DNA of 45,506 nt, taken from Planctomycetota bacterium (GTDB lineage Bacteria; Planctomycetota; Planctomycetia; Pirellulales; Pirellulaceae). The DNA lies in NCBI GenBank assembly GCA_963204995.1, contig CAUJKL010000008.1, forward strand, positions 1 to 45,506, given 5' to 3'. Shown piece after piece: positions 1 through 5,646 of the stretch. The first letter of the stretch is position 1, and every line of letters begins with the position of its first letter. Under the pieces are notes generated by a model that worked only from the letters and a program-made list of their open reading frames with translations, was not told where the DNA came from and did not search any database. The position numbers and the translations under genes were made by a program.

Positions 1-26
1 TGACAACTACACACGTCGGCACATCA

Positions 27-54
27 AAAAGGACCGGCTCGCGCCGGTCCTTTT
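27..54. terminator. Rho-independent type hairpin, bidirectional
   Basis: A perfect 12-bp inverted repeat (27-38 with 43-54) with a TCGC loop. An A run on the left and a T run on the right make it work as a terminator in both directions. It probably ends a gene lying upstream of the window. Confidence 0.75.
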
Positions 55-163
55 ACATTGGACAACCAGTTGCACACCCCTCTCCGCGTGGACTCAATCA
101 ATTCGAGCAAATACGCTGCAAATAATTTGGGCGGCAGCAAAAGCAGATACGAGAGAGAAGCTT

Positions 164-502
164 ATGACTCTTTACAAGTGGGCGGTCGTCCAGGACTTCT
201 TTGACGGCATTGAATGGAATCGAGTCCATGACAACCTCCTACTCCACTCGACTGCAAAGGCTTGCATTGCGGACATCGAGACTCCGTATGATAAGATTGG
301 CTACTCTCACCTCGCACTTCTCAAGAAGACCGACGTGAAGTGGCTGGTTGAAGAATTGGGTGAACCAAAAGGTCATTCAACTGCGAGAGAAGCGAACCCG
401 GCGCTATGGCAAAAGGCAGTTGAAGTGTTCCGAGACGCCGCGAAACGAGACGAGCAGCAATTCTGGCGTTCGCACGGATTCAGCACGCTACCCCATCGCT
501 AA
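164..502 (+). CDS. Hypothetical protein, 112 aa
   Basis: A small soluble protein of unknown family. No signal peptide or membrane segment is seen. It is rich in Trp, Lys and Glu (for example DVKWLVEELGEP and the C-terminal EVFRDAAKRDEQQFWRS), and the C-terminal half looks helical. The ATG lies just after a purine-rich GAGAGAGAAG stretch that can serve as ribosome-binding site. The neighbourhood holds orphan small genes and a toxin-antitoxin pair, so this looks like accessory DNA. I do not recognise the protein. Its coding status rests on the uninterrupted frame and plausible start. Confidence 0.5.
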   Translation: MTLYKWAVVQDFFDGIEWNRVHDNLLLHSTAKACIADIETPYDKIGYSHLALLKKTDVKWLVEELGEPKGHSTAREANPALWQKAVEVFRDAAKRDEQQFWRSHGFSTLPHR

Positions 503-624
503 GAAGCAAAGAAAACACGCATCGCTCAACCCAAAACGTGACGCCAGCCCCACTCCTGTCTACCGCCAGCATAATATAAGCACTGTCAAGACGTTAGTAT
601 AAGTTAACCTTCGCGAGTTGTTCT

Positions 625-918
625 ATGAACATCAGATCCATCGTATTGGCGGGTTCACTATCAAGCCTTCTGTTTGCGTCGTGCGGTTGTTCTCCACAAA
701 ATGGAACTAGAACTCAGGTCGATTGGGAGAACTATGATTCATCAGTTCGGATAAGGATTGACCGACTAGCATCCGTTGGAGATTGTAAGGGACTGCAAGC
801 AGAATTCGATATAGCCGAACGCAACAACGCAGCACAGAGAAGGCGGACTGGAGACGGCAATGACGACTTGATGGGCTACATCGATCAAAAGATGCGAGAA
901 TCAGGATGCTATAAGTAG
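625..918 (+). CDS. Small putative lipoprotein, 97 aa
   Basis: The N-terminus (MNIRSIVLAGSLSSLLFASC) has a positive residue, a hydrophobic stretch and a lipobox-like LFASC, so the mature protein would be lipidated on Cys20. A second Cys pair follows (CGCSP). The mature part is polar and acidic with no recognised domain. C-terminal residues include a lone Cys (ESGCYK). The base composition is more AT-rich than the genes further right, which hints at acquired DNA. No clear Shine-Dalgarno sequence is seen. Function unknown. Confidence 0.5.
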   Translation: MNIRSIVLAGSLSSLLFASCGCSPQNGTRTQVDWENYDSSVRIRIDRLASVGDCKGLQAEFDIAERNNAAQRRRTGDGNDDLMGYIDQKMRESGCYK

Positions 919-975
919 ACGCCACCAAAGAAAACGCTCATGGCTAAACCCAGGGCGGAATAAGGAGGGCGGAAT

Positions 976-1017
976 AAGGGGACATTCTACTTATTCTAAA
1001 AAGTAGAATGTCCCCTT
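976..1017. repeat. Perfect 17-bp inverted repeat, REP-like
   Basis: The arms 976-992 and 1001-1017 are exact reverse complements (AAGGGGACATTCTACTT and its complement) around an 8-base AT-rich loop. Just after it comes a short GGGGACGGGTCC palindrome-like stretch. From memory, such GGGGACATTCTACTT palindromes recur between genes of planctomycetes and other bacteria. A link to REP-associated tyrosine transposases is only my guess, because no such gene lies in this window. Confidence 0.6.
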
Positions 1018-1077
1018 TGGATGGAAACGGGGACGGGTCCAGTTTATCGTTTCCTACTCTTTTGAATTTGAATTCCG

Positions 1078-1503
1078 TTACGTGTAGAGCCAATCCTCAA
1101 CCTGAAGTCCCGGCACTTGCTGGAAGTCGCGCAGATTGGCCGATAGCAAGAGCGAATCGTGCGTCAACGCGATTGCCGCGATCTTCAGATCTTGGCTGCC
1201 GATCCGAATGCGTTGACGACGAAACTGGGCGAATGTGTCCGCCGCATCTTCCGTCCACGAAGCAATCTCCCACGTCGACAACGTGTGAATCAAACGCACA
1301 AGGCGAGTATACGGCACCACCTGCTTTGCCAAGCTGCGGGTTCGATGGATCTGGGCCAACCACGCGCGAAGCTGTTCCTCAATCGACACGACTGGCAGCC
1401 CGACGTCGTCGTTCGCGTCATCCAGTCGTTTCACAAGGCGTTTGTGCAGCGAATGGCGACCGTCAACCAAGACCGAGAAATGATCCGTATCCAGAAGAAT
1501 CAT
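1078..1503 (-). CDS. PIN-domain (VapC-like) toxin
   Basis: A 141-aa PIN-domain protein, probably an RNA-cleaving toxin of a type II toxin-antitoxin pair. It starts MILLDTDHFSVL with the first conserved acidic residue at position 5. A second acidic site lies in VVSIEEQLRAW, a third in IGSQDLKIAAIAL, and the typical end LLSANLRDFQQVPGLQVEDW follows. This is the normal order of the Mg-binding acidic residues of the family. The ATG overlaps the stop of the upstream antitoxin candidate by four bases (ATGA), so the two are translationally coupled. RNase activity is inferred from the family. Confidence 0.85.
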   Translation of the reverse strand: MILLDTDHFSVLVDGRHSLHKRLVKRLDDANDDVGLPVVSIEEQLRAWLAQIHRTRSLAKQVVPYTRLVRLIHTLSTWEIASWTEDAADTFAQFRRQRIRIGSQDLKIAAIALTHDSLLLSANLRDFQQVPGLQVEDWLYT

Positions 1504-1721
1504 CGGTTTGTCTTTGGCTTCTTCTTCGTGGCCGCCTTGCGATCAGCGTCGCGAAGCTTCATGGCATCACGGAGGAGTTGGAGCATGTCGTCATCGTCCG
1601 TGAAGGCTCCGATCGACCGCCGCCAATCCCTGGTTCCGTTGCCGCCGGCCAACTGATCCCTGATCTCTTCCATCTGGGACTCAAGCGTTGCGATGCGATT
1701 TTCGATCGATTTCTGGGCCAT
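1500..1721 (-). CDS. Candidate antitoxin partner, 73 aa
   Basis: A 73-aa acidic-then-basic protein. An N-terminal coiled-coil-like helix (IENRIATLESQMEEIRDQL) is followed by an acidic DDDD stretch and a basic tail ending AATKKKPKTNR. It lies directly upstream of the PIN toxin and overlaps it by four bases. A GGAG about 9 bases before the ATG supports the start. I see no familiar AbrB, RHH or Phd domain, so the antitoxin role is inferred from position only. Confidence 0.6.
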   Translation of the reverse strand: MAQKSIENRIATLESQMEEIRDQLAGGNGTRDWRRSIGAFTDDDDMLQLLRDAMKLRDADRKAATKKKPKTNR

Positions 1722-1945
1722 CGTGTACTCCGACTCTTGGCATTCGGGACTACCGAAATTCTACCACAACCCAAGAGGACACAGCCAGTCGAGTTGTGTT
1801 CGACAATGACCACCATCATTCGCTCTCGGTTGCCAATCGACCCGCTCGTTGCCAAGCGGCAGGTCGCGAGTCTCGCGAGAGCATTTCCAAAAGGCAACCG
1901 GGGTGGGCTGATGCAAACATTTCTCACCGAGTATTTGGATTGTGA

Positions 1946-2120
1946 ATCCTCGCCCCGAAAGGCCAACGGGGCGGCCCTACACGGTCGCATCTGTGAGGGC
2001 CGCCCCTTCAGGGCTCGTGTCTCGCGAATTGCACCCAGGGCGACGCTTCACGGCTGCGCCGTTCCGCTTGCCCTGGGCTGACATAGGGCTGGCCCTTTGG
2101 GCCGTGGGGGAATGACAGAA
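1946..2120. repeat. Dispersed GC-rich hairpins in a gene-free stretch
   Basis: The stretch 1722-2695 shows no convincing gene. This part holds stacked hairpins: GGGGCGGCCCT at 1968-1978 pairs with 1996-2006, CCCAGGGC at 2034-2041 pairs with 2070-2077, and a smaller GGCCCTTTGGGCC follows near 2090. Open frames across it are low-complexity readings of repeats and not genes. Confidence 0.6.
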
Positions 2121-2345
2121 AATCGGGATGGGCGCGATGTTCCCAATCGTCAAGCCAATCCCACGTTTTCAACTGGCCAGCTTCAGGCTACCCCGCCAAT
2201 CAAGATGCTGTTGCTGGGACGCTTGCGCCTTTTTCTGATCTCGCGCATCCAGGCTCAAGGTCCAACGATCTCGCTAACAGTCGCTGATTGAACCGATGTC
2301 GCGCCGTCCCGAACATGTCGGCATACTTAGCGCGGTCGGTGGCCG

Positions 2346-2672
2346 GTGGCTGGGGTTGAGGCTCTGCGAAACCCCGGCGCACTTGGCCCAATCCTGCGTC
2401 GAGCGAAGCCTTGCAAATCAAAAAGCATCTCGCGTTCCAGGCCGTGGCGTCGCAAGGCCTCCGTCACAGCCACCTTGCCAGGGTGTTAGCGCAGCGGTGG
2501 CTGGGGCTGAGTCCTCGAAGCCCCGGCGAACGCGGGTGACAAGGTGCAAGACGAGTTGAAGCGACGCGAATGGGTACGGAGGTGCGGCCCAAGCCGTGGC
2601 GTCGCAAGGCCTCCGCCACAGCCACCCACTTTCTAGGCTGACACTCCGCTTGTCAGGCTGGAAAGCCTGACG
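2346..2672. repeat. Cluster of four alternating hairpin units plus one small hairpin
   Basis: Units at 2346-2378, 2441-2473, 2497-2527 and 2593-2625 belong to one family, read in alternating orientations. Each has a GTGGCTG edge and an internal six-base stem. The stem differs between copies but stays paired (GGGGTT with AACCCC, GGGGCT with AGCCCC, GTGGCG with CGCCAC or CGTCAC). A separate hairpin (GTCAGGCT with AGCCTGAC) lies near 2654-2672. Two more units of the same family lie at 12271-12351. Confidence 0.75.
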
Positions 2673-2695
2673 TACTTGAATGCTCGCAAGGCAAC

Positions 2696-4291
2696 TCACG
2701 GAACTTCGAACGGTTCGAGGTCGGGGCTGCCTCGGCGGGCGTGGGCGAAATGCAGGGCGGCTGTCGGGCAGGCGGCGACACATTCGGCGGCGACCTTGGT
2801 CAACGCTTCGTCCAAGCTGCGGTCGAAAGGAACACTGACCACAACGTCAAAGCCGCGACCAACGAACGTCAGACCAATCGGCTCCCCCGCCGCCTCGGCG
2901 ATCTTGATGCACAGCTCACACTTAATGCACTTGCCGGGCTCGAACAGCACCGACGAGCGCCGCCCCACCACTTCGTAAGGCGGCCGGTCCTTTGTGAAAC
3001 GATTCGCGTCAGCATCGTATTGCTCCGAATACCGTTCGAGCTTGCACTTGCCGTGGCTCGGGCAGGTGCATTCCATACAGCGGATCGACTGGGCCATCGC
3101 GGCTGATTCGCAGTAGTCGGTGCCGTGCTCCGGGACCTCTCGCTCGTCACGGCTCGCACGGTCGAGGTACGTCGCAAATTCATCCGGTTGCAGCTTGCCC
3201 ATGCGCGAGGAAAAGCCATGTCCGCGATCGAGCGGTTGTCCAGCGACAAACTGACTGACGGTCTGTGACACTTCCTTGCCGTCGGCACAACTCCGCACGA
3301 CCAGCCCTTTGCCACGCAGCGCGTTGCCGATCGCAAACACGCCAGGTCGGCTGGTGGCGTACGTTTCCCGATGCACATCAATGCCTTTGCGACTGGCCTT
3401 TAAGCCCATCCGCTCGACCTGCTCCGTCGGCGTGGCTCCGCAGGCGAGTATGACCGCATCAAATTCGCCACAAAGTTCGTCCAACTGTTGCTGATCGGTT
3501 ACGGCCGTGTTCATTCGCAGTTCGACGCCGAGCCGCGTGATCTGAGCGATCTCCGAGTCGAGAACGTCGCGCGGCAGATCGTCTTCGCTTTCTTCGGTGC
3601 GCAATCGACCGCCCAGTTCCGATTGCTGCTCGATCAGCGTACAAGCATGTCCGGCGCGGCGCAAATAGTAGACCGCGGCCAGACCGGACGGCCCGCTGCC
3701 GACGACCGCCACTCGCTTGCCTGTGTCCGGCAGACAGTGCGGCAGATAGGGATCCTCGGTTGCCAAGTCCGTATCGGCGACATAGCGTTTTAGTTCACAC
3801 ACCGCGACCGGCCCATCGGCATCGGTGCGCCGACAACCTTTCTCACAAGGCTTGGTGCAGACGCGTCCCAAAACGGCGGGCAAAGCGATATCGCGCTTTA
3901 CGGTGACGATGGCGTCGCGTAAGTGCTGATCGCTGATTTGTTCCAGCATCAGTGGAATGTCCATGTGGCACGGGCAAGCGAAATCGCAGGGAGCCCGGCA
4001 ATCGCCGACGTGCTCGCTCAGCAGCAACTCCAACGCCATCTGACGAACATCGTAAAGGTCCTCCGTTTCACTTTCGATCTGCATGCCGTCGACGACCTTG
4101 GTGCCGCACGCAGGAAACAAACGACCGGTGCGGGCATCTTTCACCAAACAAACCTGACACGAAGTCGAAGGCTCGTAGCCCTTCAGATAACACAGCGTGG
4201 GGATCTCCAAGCCGATGCGTTCGGCGGCATCGACAATCGTCTCGCCGAGGGGAACTTCGATTTCACGTTGGTCGATGGTTATTTTGGGCAT
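2696..4291 (-). CDS. [2Fe-2S]-GltD-NuoG-like FAD oxidoreductase subunit
   Basis: A 531-aa iron-sulfur flavoprotein, likely the partner of the NuoE-NuoF fusion upstream. Residues 1-75 form a plant-type [2Fe-2S] domain (Cys34, 45, 48, 63). Residues 98-153 carry GltD-type 4Fe-4S cysteines (DCRAPCDFACPC, VCTKPCEKGC). FAD binding follows (VAVVGSGPSGLAA, about 194-206; ACGA at 283-286; VFAIGN at 318-323). The C-terminus is NuoG-like (C405..C408..C410..C416, then CIKCELC at 455-461 and CVAACP at 504-509). The gap between ACGA and FAIGN is only about 35 residues, so the NAD(P)-binding subdomain usual in GltD is missing. The ATG at 4291 gives the family-like start MPKITIDQ; an upstream in-frame extension reads through repeat DNA and is rejected. 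A repeat array and a four-helix-bundle gene separate it from its partner gene. Confidence 0.85.
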   Translation of the reverse strand: MPKITIDQREIEVPLGETIVDAAERIGLEIPTLCYLKGYEPSTSCQVCLVKDARTGRLFPACGTKVVDGMQIESETEDLYDVRQMALELLLSEHVGDCRAPCDFACPCHMDIPLMLEQISDQHLRDAIVTVKRDIALPAVLGRVCTKPCEKGCRRTDADGPVAVCELKRYVADTDLATEDPYLPHCLPDTGKRVAVVGSGPSGLAAVYYLRRAGHACTLIEQQSELGGRLRTEESEDDLPRDVLDSEIAQITRLGVELRMNTAVTDQQQLDELCGEFDAVILACGATPTEQVERMGLKASRKGIDVHRETYATSRPGVFAIGNALRGKGLVVRSCADGKEVSQTVSQFVAGQPLDRGHGFSSRMGKLQPDEFATYLDRASRDEREVPEHGTDYCESAAMAQSIRCMECTCPSHGKCKLERYSEQYDADANRFTKDRPPYEVVGRRSSVLFEPGKCIKCELCIKIAEAAGEPIGLTFVGRGFDVVVSVPFDRSLDEALTKVAAECVAACPTAALHFAHARRGSPDLEPFEVP

Positions 4292-4318
4292 CGTTAATGT
4301 CCACGTAGAAATGGGCCG

Positions 4319-5030
4319 AGCGAGGTAAATACGAAATACGAATATCGAAATCCGAAACAAATTCAAAATGCAAAAATCTAATGTTTCAAACCGATCCGGT
4401 CTTCGGGGTCGTACTGACGATCTTCAGGAGTTTCTGTCATTTGGTCAGTGAGCGGCCTAAATGCGAAATACGAATATCGAAATCCGAAACAAATTCAAAA
4501 TGCAAAAATCTAATGTTTCAAACTGATCCGGTCTTCGGGGTCGTACTGACGATCTCCAGGAGTTTCTGTCATTTGGTCAGTGAGCGGCCTAAATGCGAAA
4601 TACGAATATCGAAATCCGAAACAAATTCAAAATCCAAGAATCAAATGTTTCAAACTGCTCCGGTCTTCGGGGCCGTACTGACGATCTTCAGGAGTTTCTG
4701 TCATTTGGTCAGTGAGCGGCCTAAATGCGAAATACGAATATCGAAATCCGAAACAAATTCAAAATCCAAGAATCAAATGTTTCAAACCGATCCGGTCTTC
4801 GAGGCCGTACTGACGATCTCCAGGAGTTTCTGTCATTTGGTCCTTGGTAATTCGGATTTGTTTCGGATTTCGGATTTCGCGTTTCGGATTTCTTCAACGC
4901 ATCAAATGTTCCAAACCGATCCGGCCTTCGAGGTCGTACTGACGATCTTCACAAGTTTCTGTCATTTGGTCTTTGGTAATTCGGATTTGTTTCGGATTTC
5001 GAGTTTCGAGTTTCGGATTTCTTCAAACGG
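4319..5030 (-). repeat. Tandem array of five truncated four-helix-bundle gene starts
   Basis: Five copies of a 129-132 bp unit. Read on the minus strand, each begins with the first 45 or so bases of the neighbouring four-helix-bundle gene: ATGs at 4440, 4572, 4704, 4836 and 4965, encoding MTETPGDRQYDLEDR-like peptides. Each copy soon hits a stop (for example after GLKH). The 5' fragment is joined to AT-rich flank DNA of the GAAATCCGAAACAAATTC type, in one orientation for copies 1-4 and the other near copy 5. The spacing is 132, 132, 132 and 129. Long open frames on either strand here are readings of the repeat and not genes. Confidence 0.85.
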
Positions 5031-5396
5031 TCATTCCGAGTTTTTCAAGATGGCACCGAAAATACGCATCAGCTCGGTGCTTTCCTGAACCAGTTTACCG
5101 CGTTCCGTGTTGAGTGCCTTGTCGTCTTGCGTATCCAGAAGGCGCAACCAATATCGCGTCTCCTTCGATTCTTTTCTCGAAATGCGAATCCGCATCCGAA
5201 AGTCTTTCTTGCTCAGTGCTTCGTTCGCCTCGATGTAATTTGCTCCAACTGAACCTGACGAACGCACAACCTGCTTGACGTCTTCGCTGTTGCAAATTGA
5301 ACGCGGAAGCCGCTTCACAAACGTTCGCACAAGACGGGCGAATTCGAACGTCCGGTCTTCGAGGTCGTACTGATGATCACCAGGAGTTTCTGTCAT
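5031..5396 (-). CDS. S23-type four-helix-bundle protein
   Basis: A 121-aa protein of the four-helix-bundle family first found in intervening sequences of 23S rRNA genes and related in fold to Avd of diversity-generating retroelements. Hallmarks are FARLVRTFVKRLP, then VRSSGSVGANYIEANEALS, then KESKETRYWLRLL, and a last helix ending MRIFGAILKNSE. The length is normal for the family. Its first 15 codons are those repeated in the adjacent array. Inverted AT-rich flanks of the GAAATCCGAA type lie on both sides. No Shine-Dalgarno sequence is obvious. The molecular role is unknown for copies outside rRNA genes. Here it interrupts a redox operon. Confidence 0.85.
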   Translation of the reverse strand: MTETPGDHQYDLEDRTFEFARLVRTFVKRLPRSICNSEDVKQVVRSSGSVGANYIEANEALSKKDFRMRIRISRKESKETRYWLRLLDTQDDKALNTERGKLVQESTELMRIFGAILKNSE

Positions 5397-5646
5397 GCCG
5401 ACACGTGTCGCAGCGAGTGGGCTAAATGCGAAATCCGAATATCGAAATTCGAAACAAATTCAAAATACAAATTTCAAATGTTACAAACGGGTCATTCCGA
5501 GTTGCTCGGTGCTTTCCTAGACCAGTTTACCACGTTCCGCGTTGAGTGCCTTGACAGTCTTGCGTATCCAAAAGTTTCTATCATTTGGTCCTTGGTAATT
5601 TGGATTTGTTTCGGATTTCGGATTTCGAGTTTCGGATTTCTTCAAC
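5397..5646 (-). mobile_element. Degenerate internal-deletion copy of the four-helix-bundle element
   Basis: On the minus strand from 5646: an AT-rich flank, then ATGATAGAAAC (ATG at 5584) matching the gene start, then about 90 bases matching the 3' end of the intact gene (ACGCAAGACTGTCAAGG..., AACGCGGAACGTGG), then the other AT-rich flank. The middle of the gene is gone. The two flanks are roughly inverted copies of each other. The copy has the structure of a MITE-like or deletion derivative. Its left flank also supplies the C-terminus and stop of the NuoE-NuoF gene. Confidence 0.7.

Noticed and set aside
1008-2081. A 357-aa plus-strand open frame
   Set aside because: It runs antisense through the toxin-antitoxin pair and then through hairpin repeats. 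It is Arg/Pro/Ser-rich and shows no domain.
4381-4972. CRISPR array
   Set aside because: The period is regular but the unit is 132 bp, has no short repeat with unique spacers, and is made of a gene's 5' end.
4381-5088. A 235-aa plus-strand open frame with internal repeats
   Set aside because: It is a reading of the 132-bp repeat array, which carries gene starts on the other strand. The repeated peptide (FRSFCHLV, KCEIRISKSE) has no protein-like conservation of its own.
5031-5396. Diversity-generating retroelement (Avd plus reverse transcriptase)
   Set aside because: The four-helix-bundle protein resembles Avd in fold, but there is no reverse transcriptase gene, and the array copies lack adenine-biased variation.
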